A program made the position numbers and the translations under genes. A DNA stretch of 64,000 nt. Source: Methylobacter sp. Its GTDB lineage: Bacteria > Pseudomonadota > Gammaproteobacteria > Methylococcales > Methylomonadaceae. Location: the NCBI RefSeq assembly GCF_004322395.1, contig NZ_SCTW01000100.1, forward strand, positions 32,084-96,083. The letters run 5' to 3'. The notes under the pieces are model-generated. The model was not told the DNA's origin, did no database searches, and worked only from the letters and a program-made list of their open reading frames with translations. Positions 17,870 through 27,175 of the stretch are shown piece by piece. Each line of letters starts with the position of its first letter. Positions within the stretch are counted from its first letter, which is position 1.

Positions 17870-19653
17870 TAGTACACCCTCTCTTTCGGTGGAATTACGT
17901 CGACGTCATCGGTTAATGTGTACATGTGTACCGGCCGGTAATCGATTTTAACTTGATCGTCGGTCAACCAGGTCAGAGTATGCTTCAACCAGTTTTCGTC
18001 GTCACGGTTCGGGTAATCTTCCCGTGCATGGCCGCCCCGGCTCTCGGTGCGGTTCGCTGCCGCGCTGATCGCGACGGTAGCTTGACTCAGCAGGTTATCC
18101 AGCTCCAGCGTTTCAACCAGATCGGTATTCCAGATTAACGACTTGTCGGTCACTTTGACATCAGCAAAGGTTTTTCTGACTTCGTCCATTTGCTGAATGC
18201 CTTCGGCCAGTGTCGAGCCGGTCCTGAACACCGCTGCTTTGCTTTGCATAACTTTTTGCATGTCCAGGCGAATATCGGCGGTGCTGCGGCTGCCGTTCGC
18301 ATTACGGATTTTATCGAAACGGGCGATAGCTTTGTCGCAAGCATTGCTCGCCAACGGTTTTTGCCTTGATCCGGGTTTGATCAGTTCGGCGCAGCGTATC
18401 GCGGCGGAGCGGCCGAACACCACCAGATCAAGCAGCGAGTTTGAGCCCAAGCGGTTCGCGCCATGCACGGACACACAGGCCGCTTCGCCAATTGCCATCA
18501 GGCCCGGCACGACCGCATCGGGGTCGCCGTCTTTCAAGGTCACGACTTCGGCTTTGTAATTGGTTGGAATGCCACCCATGTTGTAATGCACGGTCGGCAA
18601 AACCGGAATCGGCTGCTTGGTCACGTCGACATTGGCAAAAATTTTGGAGGTTTCCGATATGCCCGGCAAGCGCTCGTGAATAATGGCCGGATCGAGATGT
18701 TCGATATGCAGATAAATGTGATCTTTCAGCGGCCCGACGCCCCGGCCTTCTTCAATTTCAATGGTCATCGCCCGGCTGACGACATCGCGAGAAGCCAAGT
18801 CTTTAGCGGACGGCGCATAGCGTTCCATGAAGCGCTCGCCTTCGGAGTTGGTCAGGTAACCGCCCTCGCCTCTAACGCCTTCGGTAATCAAACAGCCTGC
18901 GCCGTAGATGCCGGTCGGGTGAAACTGTATGAACTCCATATCCTGTAACGGCAAACCGGCGCGCAACGCCATCGCGTTGCCGTCGCCGGTCACGGTATGC
19001 GCCGAGGTGCAGGAAAAAAACGTACGCCCGTAGCCGCCGGTCGCCAATACGGTCATCTGGGATTTAAATAAATGCAATGAACCGTCATCCAGACACCAAG
19101 CCAGAATGCCGCGGCATTCGCCGCCTTCCATAATTAAATCCAGCGCGATATATTCAATAAAAAATTCAGCCCGATGTTTTAACGACTGCTGATACAAGGT
19201 ATGCAAAATGGCATGGCCGGTCTTGTCGGCCGCTGCGCAAGTGCGTTGCGCCAAGCCTGTGCCGTAATGCGTGGTCATGCCGCCGAACGCGCGCTGGTAG
19301 ATTTTGCCGTCGGCCGTTCTTGAAAACGGCACGCCGTAATGCTCCAGCTCGATTACGGCGGGGATGGCTTCGCGGCACATATATTCAATCGCATCCTGGT
19401 CACCGAGCCAGTCGGAGCCTTTGACGGTGTCGTACATATGAAAGCGCCAGTCGTCTTCGCCCATATTGCCCAACGCCGCGCTGATACCGCCTTGCGCGGC
19501 AACGGTATGGCTGCGGGTTGGAAAGACTTTGGTGATGCAGGCGGTTTTCAGGCCTTTTTCCGCCATACCTAAAGTAGCACGAAGACCTGCGCCGCCCGCG
19601 CCAACTACCACCACGTCGTAAGCATGCTCAATAATTTTATAGTCTGCGGCCAT
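17869..19653 (-). CDS. sdhA: Succinate dehydrogenase flavoprotein subunit
   Basis: 594 residues, full family length. FAD-binding [20 protein letters not shown], the covalent-FAD His in [12 protein letters not shown], the active-site [12 protein letters not shown] / EGVRGEGG region and [19 protein letters not shown]. Oxidises succinate to fumarate in the TCA cycle at the inner-membrane face. Three bases separate it from sdhD. Confidence 0.98.
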   Translation of the reverse strand: MAADYKIIEHAYDVVVVGAGGAGLRATLGMAEKGLKTACITKVFPTRSHTVAAQGGISAALGNMGEDDWRFHMYDTVKGSDWLGDQDAIEYMCREAIPAVIELEHYGVPFSRTADGKIYQRAFGGMTTHYGTGLAQRTCAAADKTGHAILHTLYQQSLKHRAEFFIEYIALDLIMEGGECRGILAWCLDDGSLHLFKSQMTVLATGGYGRTFFSCTSAHTVTGDGNAMALRAGLPLQDMEFIQFHPTGIYGAGCLITEGVRGEGGYLTNSEGERFMERYAPSAKDLASRDVVSRAMTIEIEEGRGVGPLKDHIYLHIEHLDPAIIHERLPGISETSKIFANVDVTKQPIPVLPTVHYNMGGIPTNYKAEVVTLKDGDPDAVVPGLMAIGEAACVSVHGANRLGSNSLLDLVVFGRSAAIRCAELIKPGSRQKPLASNACDKAIARFDKIRNANGSRSTADIRLDMQKVMQSKAAVFRTGSTLAEGIQQMDEVRKTFADVKVTDKSLIWNTDLVETLELDNLLSQATVAISAAANRTESRGGHAREDYPNRDDENWLKHTLTWLTDDQVKIDYRPVHMYTLTDDVDVIPPKERVY

Positions 19654-19656
19654 GAA

Positions 19657-20037
19657 TCACCCTATCGATACGATACGAAACACGGCCAGTAAAGCCGCAA
19701 TCGCCAAAAACAAGAAAGCCAGATTGACGGCCCAGATTGAAATAATTTTGGGGCCTTCGGCAGCGATATAATCTTCAATCACCACTTGCAAACCCAACGC
19801 TGCGTGATAGAAAGCGGCGATGATCCAGGCCACGATGCAGATACTGTTAACCGGCGATACCAGCCAATCTACGGTTTGTTGATAAGGAGCCGTCAAGCTC
19901 AAGCCCAGAAACTTGATTAGCCAAAAAGATAGCGGAATCAGCGTTACGGCAGTGATGCGCTGCATCCACCAGTGATCCGTTCCGTTTTTTGCAGAACCCA
20001 AGCCCTTGGCCCTGGATAAAGGCGTTCTATAGTCCAT
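19657..20037 (-). CDS. sdhD: Succinate dehydrogenase membrane anchor subunit
   Basis: 126 residues with three transmembrane helices; WWMQRITAVTLIPLSFW opens the first and AFYHAALGLQVVIEDY supplies the haem b His and the conserved Asp-Tyr near the quinone site. It starts 11 bases inside the end of sdhC, in another frame. Confidence 0.95.
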   Translation of the reverse strand: MDYRTPLSRAKGLGSAKNGTDHWWMQRITAVTLIPLSFWLIKFLGLSLTAPYQQTVDWLVSPVNSICIVAWIIAAFYHAALGLQVVIEDYIAAEGPKIISIWAVNLAFLFLAIAALLAVFRIVSIG

Positions 20038-20416
20038 AATGCCCCCATACGAAAGTCATCAAAGTCAATATTAACGAAGACGCCAGCTCAATCATGGCGT
20101 ACCGATTCAGCGTTTCAAGTTCAAAGCTGCTGCCTGTATCCCAAATTAAATGACGAACGCCATGGCACAGGTGAAAAAACAGCGCATAGATAAATCCCCA
20201 ACCCACCAGTTTGAATAGCCATTGGTTCATGATTGTTTGCATGGTGTCGTATGACTCCGCACCGCCCGCCAGTGCCGAAATAACGTAAACAAATAAGATC
20301 AAACCGGCTGAAAGCATAACGCCGGTCATGCGGTGGGTGATGGAAATAATGCCTGTTAAAGGCAATCTGTAGACTTGCAGGTGCGGGGACGTGGGTCTGT
20401 TAGTGTTTATCGCCAT
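20027..20416 (-). CDS. sdhC: Succinate dehydrogenase cytochrome b556 subunit
   Basis: 129 residues, three helices. RPTSPHLQVYRLPLTGIISITHRMTG is the typical SdhC start with the quinone-site Ser/Arg, and FFHLCHGVRHLIWDTG holds the haem ligand His. First gene of the operon; the operon promoter must lie in 20417-20628, where I see no clear regulator site. Confidence 0.95.
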   Translation of the reverse strand: MAINTNRPTSPHLQVYRLPLTGIISITHRMTGVMLSAGLILFVYVISALAGGAESYDTMQTIMNQWLFKLVGWGFIYALFFHLCHGVRHLIWDTGSSFELETLNRYAMIELASSLILTLMTFVWGHYGL

Positions 20417-20628
20417 AGTATTATCCGGTTGTTGTGTTTACCCAATGATCTTCTAAATCAAAAATCGATGCAATAACCATTCTGCTTCCGGCCGCCATAG
20501 CAGGTAGAATCAGCCGAATTATGTTGTACCACATATTGCAGATACCCGCTTAAGTTAATAACTGCATAAACATAACTGCCTCCATGTTTTTCATGTAGTT
20601 GTTAATTGCGCTTATACAAACACACTAT

Positions 20629-22719
20629 TCAACAAACCACATTCTCAAAAACTACGACAGTCTTACTATTTACCGCATAAACATTTTCGAATAACGGCTT
20701 TTGATCTTGCGGAAATACGATATCCTGCGGCGATTTCAATGACGTGTCCAAAGCCAAGCACCATGCACGGCCGGGAATAACCGGCAGTTCAATGATGACT
20801 TGTTGATCCGACATGCTCATTGCAACATGCAGATCGGGCTCGCCATTTTCAACCCCGGCCTGGGTAAAAACCAGAACTTTGGCCTCAGGATCATTCCATA
20901 ACGGCTTATTGAGTTCAGTGCCATGCCATTGAATTTCAGCTATTCCCCTGCCGTTAACCGGTTTTCCGGTCAAAAAGCGCCGCCTCATGATCGATGGATG
21001 TCTTTTTCGCAACGCTATCATCAGCTGAACAAAGCGCAGCATATCGGCATTTTGCTCAGTCATATTCCAGTCTATCCAGGACAATTCGTTATCCTGGCAA
21101 TAACAGTTATTATTCCCGCGCTGGCTGTTTAATAATTCGTCTCCCGCCAATAGCATAGGAACGCCATGGCTGAGCAGCAGCATGGCGAAAACATTTTTCA
21201 CCTGTTTTCTGCGTAACCCTAAAATGCTCGCATCTTTGGTTTCTCCTTCGATGCCGCAATTGAAACTTAAATTATTATTGCAGCCGTCCTGATTATATTC
21301 TCCGTTAGCATAGTTATGTTTTTCGTTGTAACTGAACAGGTCATACAGGGTAAAGCCGTCATGACAAGTTACGAAATTAATGCTGTTAATAGGCAATCGG
21401 CCTTTATGTTCATATAGATCGTTGCTGCCGCAGAGACGGGTTGCAAGCTCGCTGACCAAGCCTTTATCACCACGCACAAATCGGCGGATAACATCCCGGT
21501 ATCTGCCGTTCCATTCGGCCCAGCGATAGCCGGGGAAACTGCCGACCTGGTACAGCCCTGCCGCATCCCAAGCCTCGGCAATCAGTTTGGTTTTTGCCAG
21601 CTGCTCAGACAATTCTATTCCCCAGAGCAAAGGCGGATCTTGCAACACTTCGCCGCCCTCCCCTCGTGCTAATGCGCTGGCAAGATCAAAGCGGAAACCA
21701 TCGACATGCATCTCCCTGACCCAATATTCCAGGCAACTGATAATGAAGTTGGACACCAAGGGGTGATTGGCGTTTACTGTGTTGCCGCAGCCGGTGTAGT
21801 CGTGAAGAATGCTTTTATTAAATTTGTCATGATGATAAAAAATATCATCGCCTATGCCCCTGAAATTAATAATCGGCCCATCCGCCCCGGCCTCTGCGGT
21901 ATGGTTAAACACGACATCCATGATGACACCGATACCTGCCCGATGCAGCGCTTTAACCAGATCGCGAAATTCATGTACATGCGTTCCCTGCTCAGGAGTA
22001 ACGCAGTAACCCGGATGGGGACTGAAAAAACTGTGGGTACTGTAACCCCAGTAGTTTTTCAGCCCCATCTCAGAGGTGTAGCTGGGAACATCCTGCTCAT
22101 CGAAAGCCATTACCGGCAATAGTTCGACATGGGTAATGCCGAGTTTTTGCAGGTAAGGGATTTTTTCAATGAGTCCGGCAAACGTACCCGGATTAGCCAC
22201 TTTTGACGAAGGATGCCGCGTAAATCCGCCTACATGCAATTCGTAAACAATGGCTTTTTCGCTGCGAATGCGTAGCGGCACATCGCCTTCCCAATCGTAA
22301 CGGTCATCAACGACAACGCAACGCATCGAAGTCAGCTTATTGTCACCCGGCAGGCATGCCATCTTCCGGCTCCAGCGTTTATGGCTGACCGCGCGTGCCC
22401 AGGGGTCAATCAGCTGTTTGTCCTTATCAAAATGCAAACCCGCTTCACGGACTTGAGTAGGCCCGTCCATACGCCAAGCATACCAAGTGCCGACCGGCAA
22501 CGCGCTCACATAAACGTGCCAGGAAAAAAAAGTGCGATTAATATCTTCTTGTAAAACTATGGTTTGAAAGGGTTCAATGCAATCCGGCGTGTTAAAGAGC
22601 AAAAGCTCCACATGCGTCGCATAACGGCTGAAAATGGAAAAGTTAACACCCTTGGATTTGGCCCTGGAGCCGGAAGGATAAGGACTTCCCGGCTTTAATT
22701 GGTATTCTTTTTTCTGCAT
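20629..22719 (-). CDS. glgX: Glycogen debranching enzyme (isoamylase type)
   Basis: 696 residues. N-terminal CBM48-like domain (GSPYPSGSRAKSKGVNFSIFS), then a GH13_11 barrel: VYELHVGGFTRH, DVVFNHTAEAG, the nucleophile region DGFRFDLASAL, acid/base region KLIAEAWDAAGLYQVG and FVTCHDGFTLYDL. It hydrolyses alpha-1,6 branches of glycogen limit dextrins in the cytosol. No other glycogen gene is adjacent. Near-normal length and all catalytic blocks are present. Confidence 0.93.
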   Translation of the reverse strand: MQKKEYQLKPGSPYPSGSRAKSKGVNFSIFSRYATHVELLLFNTPDCIEPFQTIVLQEDINRTFFSWHVYVSALPVGTWYAWRMDGPTQVREAGLHFDKDKQLIDPWARAVSHKRWSRKMACLPGDNKLTSMRCVVVDDRYDWEGDVPLRIRSEKAIVYELHVGGFTRHPSSKVANPGTFAGLIEKIPYLQKLGITHVELLPVMAFDEQDVPSYTSEMGLKNYWGYSTHSFFSPHPGYCVTPEQGTHVHEFRDLVKALHRAGIGVIMDVVFNHTAEAGADGPIINFRGIGDDIFYHHDKFNKSILHDYTGCGNTVNANHPLVSNFIISCLEYWVREMHVDGFRFDLASALARGEGGEVLQDPPLLWGIELSEQLAKTKLIAEAWDAAGLYQVGSFPGYRWAEWNGRYRDVIRRFVRGDKGLVSELATRLCGSNDLYEHKGRLPINSINFVTCHDGFTLYDLFSYNEKHNYANGEYNQDGCNNNLSFNCGIEGETKDASILGLRRKQVKNVFAMLLLSHGVPMLLAGDELLNSQRGNNNCYCQDNELSWIDWNMTEQNADMLRFVQLMIALRKRHPSIMRRRFLTGKPVNGRGIAEIQWHGTELNKPLWNDPEAKVLVFTQAGVENGEPDLHVAMSMSDQQVIIELPVIPGRAWCLALDTSLKSPQDIVFPQDQKPLFENVYAVNSKTVVVFENVVC

Positions 22720-22990
22720 ATCCTCGTCTCGCGCTTTGTCATAGCAAAGCTTTATTAAATAATTTCAGTTGTTTTCAACTGAAAACATGAATTCATAACA
22801 ACCATTATCCAAAGCCCACGACTACAAGGCAAAGAATTTAAAAATTTGCTGAAAACCACGCAGGAATACTCAGCACTCAGTCTAGCACTCCATTGATTTA
22901 AACATCTGGGCTAAATTTTCTGTGATCTAAGACCAATATCTAAAACCAATTATCTACATATAGGAAACTATTAATCAATAATTACTGATA

Positions 22991-23019
22991 TTGTCAACTA
23001 ATAAGTGCGTCGGTATAGT
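22991..23019 (+). promoter_or_regulatory. Sigma-70 promoter for the 50-codon membrane ORF
   Basis: TTGTCA and TATAGT separated by 17 bases, near consensus. Transcription would start about 45 bases before the ATG at 23071. The rest of 22720-22990 is AT-rich and holds no gene. Confidence 0.75.
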
Positions 23020-23070
23020 ATATTCAACGCTGATTAATTCTTTCCAGAAAAATAGCAAAGGAGCTTTAAA

Positions 23071-23223
23071 ATGACTGACTTTCAAAGAGATATTCTAATA
23101 GGGCTGATGTTTATCGTTGGTATTTTGGGTTTTATTTCCGGTGAATTCATTGTTTCAACCATTATGTTTGCAACCGCTGCTGTATTTACCAATATAGTCC
23201 TGAGTCACAGATTGCATAGCTAA
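23071..23223 (+). CDS. Small (50-residue) integral membrane protein
   Basis: A short frame starting MTDFQRDILIGLMFIVGILG and ending VLSHRLHS. Two hydrophobic stretches (residues ~8-26 and ~29-44) make a probable helical hairpin with short charged ends. AAAGGAG lies 7 bases before the ATG; a near-consensus promoter precedes it and a strong terminator follows 60 bases after the stop, so it is an independent expressed unit. Function and family unknown. Confidence 0.75.
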   Translation: MTDFQRDILIGLMFIVGILGFISGEFIVSTIMFATAAVFTNIVLSHRLHS

Positions 23224-23282
23224 GTTTTTACCCGCCTCTTGGTATCCTACCTCAAACAGTATCTCTCCTGTTTGACTTCTCG

Positions 23283-23314
23283 CTCCCGAAGCTTACGCAC
23301 CGGGAGTTTTTTTT
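23283..23314 (+). terminator. Rho-independent terminator after the small membrane ORF
   Basis: CTCCCG / CGGGAG stem with a 12-base loop followed by eight T. It ends 15 bases before the convergent rlmG stop. Confidence 0.85.
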
Positions 23315-23328
23315 GCCTGAATTTTAAG

Positions 23329-24492
23329 TCAACCGGCCAATACAGCTTTCGCAATAACGAATTTCGAGTTGGATGCGACTACCGCATGCCTACCAAAAAG
23401 GCGGTTAAGATAGACATGATAATCCAGGTGCCGATTACCGATCACCCATAGCTCGCCGCCCTTGCGCAATACTCTTTGCGACTGTTTAAACAGGCTGACG
23501 GCAATCTGATCGCCTACCGTATTTTGCTGGTGAAACGGCGGATTGCATAGAATCAGGTCGGCCGACTCCGATTTAACCTCGACCAAGCCATCGCCAACCC
23601 AAAAAATCGCTTTGCGCTGCTCACCAAATGCGCGATAGAAATTGTCTTTGGCCGATGCAACCGCCATAAAAGACTCATCAATAAAATGTACAGTTGCAAC
23701 CGGGCTGCGTTCAGCCGCAATTAAACCGACCAAGCCGTTACCGCACCCCAAGTCGATAATGTCGCAGGCATCCTGCCGGAACGGGAGATGCTGGAGGAAA
23801 AAGCGCGTCCCTATATCAAGGCTGTCGCGCGAAAATACATTGGCGTGATTGCTAATCAGGTACTCGGTGTTTTCAAGCCGGTAAATAACAGGATAAGGAC
23901 TTGGCGGAATAATCAGCTCGGCATCGACGGATGCAAAAATCAGCCGCGCCTTTTTTTTTGCCAATGAGGTCGTAGTCGGCCCGACCAATCGTTCCAGCAG
24001 CTTCCAAACCGAGGACGGCAGGGTTTTGATCATGCCCGCTACGATGACTTGAGTTGTAGGTGTCAAGTGCGGACGCAAGCGTATCAACTCGTCTTCCAAT
24101 AACGCCAGTGTCTTCGGTACCTTAATCAGCACTAGGTCAAACACCCCCTCCAGCGGATCAAGGCTATTTTTCAAGATGACGTTATGCGGAGGCATGTTAT
24201 TTGCCGCGAGGTTGAGTCGTGTCGCCTGTTGCGACAGATAGGAATCCGATACCGCATAAGGCCGGAACTCGCTTAGCGCGACAGCCAATGCGCCGAAACT
24301 GTCATTCAAAATCAAAACCCGCAAATTACTTGTGCTGAGCGCATTACTTGTGCTGAGCGTAGCCGAAGCATCAGCAAGCGTATTAAGCAGATATTCATCC
24401 GCTGCATCCCAAGCGAGCAGCAATTCACGCGGCCGTTTCGGCAAGCGGTTTAGTTCAAATTCGCCTTGGGCAACGGTTAAACGATTAGTCAT
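23329..24492 (-). CDS. rlmG: 23S rRNA (guanine-1835-N2)-methyltransferase
   Basis: 387 residues in two methyltransferase-fold halves. The inactive N-terminal half has AWDAADEYLL and LNDSFGALAVALSEF; the C-terminal half has SAM motif IIDLGCGNGLVGLIAA and the catalytic LILCNPPFHQ. It modifies large-subunit rRNA. Compared with E. coli RlmG, about 10-12 extra residues (SATLSTSNALSTSN) sit between ADEYLL and the next strand, encoded by an inserted 18-bp tandem repeat. The stop is followed 15 bases away by the convergent terminator. Confidence 0.9.
   Translation of the reverse strand: MTNRLTVAQGEFELNRLPKRPRELLLAWDAADEYLLNTLADASATLSTSNALSTSNLRVLILNDSFGALAVALSEFRPYAVSDSYLSQQATRLNLAANNMPPHNVILKNSLDPLEGVFDLVLIKVPKTLALLEDELIRLRPHLTPTTQVIVAGMIKTLPSSVWKLLERLVGPTTTSLAKKKARLIFASVDAELIIPPSPYPVIYRLENTEYLISNHANVFSRDSLDIGTRFFLQHLPFRQDACDIIDLGCGNGLVGLIAAERSPVATVHFIDESFMAVASAKDNFYRAFGEQRKAIFWVGDGLVEVKSESADLILCNPPFHQQNTVGDQIAVSLFKQSQRVLRKGGELWVIGNRHLDYHVYLNRLFGRHAVVASNSKFVIAKAVLAG
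24325..24360. repeat. In-frame 18-bp tandem repeat inside rlmG
   Basis: ATTACTTGTGCTGAGCGC is followed directly by ATTACTTGTGCTGAGCGT, and then AGCCGAAGCATC. The GTGCTGAGCGTAGCCGAAGC word also occurs in the 51.2-kb MITE, so a dispersed repeat entered the coding sequence and was tandemly duplicated in frame. Confidence 0.85.
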
Positions 24493-24495
24493 GAC

Positions 24496-25062
24496 TCAAG
24501 CGCGTGACATGAATTTCCCCGTTTCGGTATTGATCTTAATCAATTCCTCAGGCTCCAGGTATTCCGGCACCTGAACCTCCAGCCCGGTGGTCACCCTGGC
24601 CGTTTTGGTACGCCCTGACGCGGTCGCCCCTTTAATAGCAGGAGCTGTTTCTACTATCGGCAATATCACCGAACTTGGCAGCTCAATGCCCAATATCGCA
24701 TCATCCACCAACAAAGCCACGATGCCTTCAAGGCCTTCGATCAGATAATCGATTTGATCTTCCAAATCATCGCTGCTCAAGCTGTATTGAGTGTAATCTT
24801 CCATATCCATGAAAATATAATTATCCCCGTCTACGTAAGAAAATTGCACTTTAGCCCGCACCAAATCGGCATCCTTGAAAAAATCATCGCCTTTTAAAGA
24901 CTCATCCAGTTTTTGACCGGTTTTAAGATTGGTAAAACGGATTTTGTACAAAGTTGATGCGCCGCGGGACGATGGGCTTTTAGCATCGACCTGCTTAACC
25001 GCATGCGGTACACCGTTTATTTCAACCACCATGCCCCTTTTTAAATCACTAGCCTTTGCCAC
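24496..25062 (-). CDS. efpL: Elongation factor P-like protein EfpL (YeiP)
   Basis: The start is taken as the GTG at 25062, six bases after GAGGAAG, giving 188 residues, close to E. coli YeiP; a longer ATG frame from 25104 lacks that support. DLKRGMVVEINGVPHAVKQVD is followed by the characteristic loop SPSSRGASTLYKIRF, which replaces the lysine loop of EF-P, and SYVDGDNYIFMDMEDYTQY. The VPEYLEPEELIKINTETG end is the third domain. It relieves ribosome stalling at certain motifs. Located 3 bases from rlmG, likely cotranscribed. Confidence 0.92.
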   Translation of the reverse strand: MAKASDLKRGMVVEINGVPHAVKQVDAKSPSSRGASTLYKIRFTNLKTGQKLDESLKGDDFFKDADLVRAKVQFSYVDGDNYIFMDMEDYTQYSLSSDDLEDQIDYLIEGLEGIVALLVDDAILGIELPSSVILPIVETAPAIKGATASGRTKTARVTTGLEVQVPEYLEPEELIKINTETGKFMSRA

Positions 25063-25209
25063 GCTAACTTCCTCTCGATTAAACTTGCCAGTTAAATGCG
25101 GCAAGGATTTGTATTATATGAAGGTATAAAGTCGCATTATACCGTAGAATCGTCCTCCGAAGTTCGGCGCGGCTGCCTCGATTAACTGATAACCTTTAAA
25201 CTCCAGTTA

Positions 25210-25271
25210 GTCCACGAAAAGCACGAAAATCTTGTTGTCGAACTTTCGTGCTTTTCGTGTCTTTCGTGGAC
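25210..25271. repeat. GTCCACGAAAAGCACGAAA inverted repeat
   Basis: The left arm GTCCACGAAAAGCACGAAA pairs with TTTCGTGCTTTTCGTG and TTTCGTGGAC on the right. A related copy spans 28192-28322. Intergenic, just before the glxR-like gene; function unknown. Confidence 0.85.
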
Positions 25272-25298
25272 GAGATAATTTTTTCTAGGATAAGGATT

Positions 25299-26183
25299 AT
25301 GCCCCGTACAAAACCAATTCTCGGCTTCATCGGCATCGGCTTGATGGGCAAGCCGATGACCTTGCGTTTGCTTGATGCAGGCTTTAGCGTCAATGTCTGG
25401 AACCGCAGCCCTGAAAAGCTCCAACCGGTCATTGATGCGGGCGCAAAACCCTGTAACTCAATCGCCGAATTAGTCCGAGCCTCCGAAGTGATTATCCTGT
25501 GCCTGGCCGATACCGCGGTTGTAGAATCGGTGGTACGCAATGACATTGTAGCCAGCGATACAGCAGGTAAGCTGCTGATTGATTTATCCAGCATCCATCC
25601 GGAAAACACTCGGCAATTGGCAGTACTGCTGCATGAACAATGCGCCATGGGCTGGGTCGATGCACCGGTTTCCGGCGGCGTTGCCGGTGCGGAACAAGGC
25701 AATCTGGCGATTATGGCGGGAGGTGCTACGGAAAACATCGAAATCGCCCGGCTGGTTCTCGCGCCGCTTTATAAACAATTAACCCACATGGGCGAAGTCG
25801 GCAGCGGCCAGATCACCAAGATCTGCAATCAGATGATAGTCAGTTGCAACGTATTGGTTATCGCCGAAATGATGGCGTTGGCAAAGCAAGCCGGCGTTGA
25901 TGCTAAACAAATACCGGTAGCGTTGAGCGGGGGCTTTGCAGATTCCAAACCCTTGCAAATCGTCGGCCCCGAAATAGCGGCAGACACCTTTGAACCGATC
26001 AAGTGGCGGGTTAAAACCCTGTTGAAAGATTTAAACATGGCGGTCGATTTATCCGCCAAGCAGGGTACTGCCGTGCCGATGTCTGCCCTGGCCTCGCAGT
26101 TGATGCAACTGCACGGCAGCCACGGTTACCTTGAACAAGATCCCTCCACGTTAATCAAACTCTACACTAAAACCGATGCTTAA
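25299..26183 (+). CDS. glxR: 2-hydroxy-3-oxopropionate (tartronate semialdehyde) reductase-like enzyme
   Basis: 294 residues from the ATG at 25299, preceded by AGGATAAGG; the longer frame upstream lies in the intergenic repeat. The Rossmann loop GFIGIGLMGKPM, the DAPVSGGVAGAEQGNLAIMAGG motif and catalytic Lys in QITKICNQMIV belong to the beta-hydroxyacid dehydrogenase family, closest in pattern to GlxR/GarR. Its end overlaps hyi by 8 bases, supporting the glyoxylate to glycerate pathway; glyoxylate carboligase is not in the window. Confidence 0.85.
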   Translation: MPRTKPILGFIGIGLMGKPMTLRLLDAGFSVNVWNRSPEKLQPVIDAGAKPCNSIAELVRASEVIILCLADTAVVESVVRNDIVASDTAGKLLIDLSSIHPENTRQLAVLLHEQCAMGWVDAPVSGGVAGAEQGNLAIMAGGATENIEIARLVLAPLYKQLTHMGEVGSGQITKICNQMIVSCNVLVIAEMMALAKQAGVDAKQIPVALSGGFADSKPLQIVGPEIAADTFEPIKWRVKTLLKDLNMAVDLSAKQGTAVPMSALASQLMQLHGSHGYLEQDPSTLIKLYTKTDA

Positions 26184-26958
26184 CTTTACCGCCAACCTGA
26201 GCCTGTTATTTACCGAAGTAGAGCTGATCGATCGTTTCAAGGCCGCCAAGCAAGCGGGGTTTAACGCCGTCGAGATCCAGTTTCCTTACGACTTAAGCGC
26301 AACCGCCATAAAAGACAAACTGGACGAATACGGCTTAAAATTGGTTTTGTTCAATGTACCCGCTGCCGATTTATTGCAAGGCGGCGAAGGGCTGGCTTGC
26401 GTGCCTGAAAAGCGCGATCAGTTTAAGGAAGCCGTTGCTCAAGCCGTTAGCTATGCAGAGCAGTTAAAACCGGAAGCGATCAACGTGTTACCGGGGCGCT
26501 GCCTGAATAACGACCGCCTGGAGCAATATCTGGAAACCTTTAACGAAAACCTGTGTTTCGTTGTCGAGGCGTTTTCGCCGTCAGGCATTAAAACCGTGTT
26601 TGAGGCAATCAACACTCGCGACATGCCGGGATTTATCCTGCATAGTGGAGCACAAATGCTCGAAGTGTTGGATCAGCTTAACCGCGATGGGCTTTTTATG
26701 CAGTATGATATTTATCATATGCTGATGATGGGTGAAAAACCCGAAACGTTTATTGCCGAACATGCTGATAAAATCGGTCATATCCAGTTTGCCGATTGCC
26801 CTGGCAGAGGACAACCCGGCACCGGTCAGGTTGATTTTGACCGGATATTTTCAGCTATTGAAAGATCAAACTATTCGGGATGGGTCGGAGCGGAATATAA
26901 GCCGGTTGGAACTACGATTGAAAGCTTGGATTGGTTAATGCTGTCAATATCAACTTAA
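26176..26958 (+). CDS. hyi: Hydroxypyruvate isomerase
   Basis: 260 residues, TIM-barrel AP-endonuclease-2 fold. AANLSLLFTEVELIDRFKAAKQAGFNAVEIQFPYD opens it; metal/substrate residues fall in VVEAFSP, YDIYHMLMMG, GHIQFADCPGRGQPGTGQVDF and GWVGAEYKPVG. It interconverts hydroxypyruvate and tartronate semialdehyde, matching the cotranscribed reductase. A decayed copy of its last ~35 codons lies at 28435. Confidence 0.93.
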   Translation: MLNFTANLSLLFTEVELIDRFKAAKQAGFNAVEIQFPYDLSATAIKDKLDEYGLKLVLFNVPAADLLQGGEGLACVPEKRDQFKEAVAQAVSYAEQLKPEAINVLPGRCLNNDRLEQYLETFNENLCFVVEAFSPSGIKTVFEAINTRDMPGFILHSGAQMLEVLDQLNRDGLFMQYDIYHMLMMGEKPETFIAEHADKIGHIQFADCPGRGQPGTGQVDFDRIFSAIERSNYSGWVGAEYKPVGTTIESLDWLMLSIST

Positions 26959-26977
26959 AACTAAAGGGTATCTAATG

Positions 26978-27020
26978 AAACCATGCTGAATGGAGTTGAA
27001 AACTCCATTCAGCATGGTTT
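26978..27020 (+). terminator. Perfect 20-bp hairpin after hyi
   Basis: AAACCATGCTGAATGGAGTT and its exact complement are separated by GAA. It starts 20 bases after the hyi stop. It lacks a T run, so a terminator, RNA stabiliser or repeat role are all possible. Confidence 0.6.
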
Positions 27021-27175
27021 AAAGCTTGTTTACCGGCTTGCAACAGTGCACAGCGACTCTACACAAACCGCATACTGTGCTGACAGTCTGCGCACTAGAA
27101 GTACAAGGCTACCGTCTCCATAACCCAAAGAAGTGCCCTTGCAGTCTTCCCCGAAAGGGCCGAAGCGCCGAATGC

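Noticed and set aside
18441..18948. 161-codon plus-strand frame inside sdhA
   Set aside because: Antisense shadow of a well-defined sdhA coding region.
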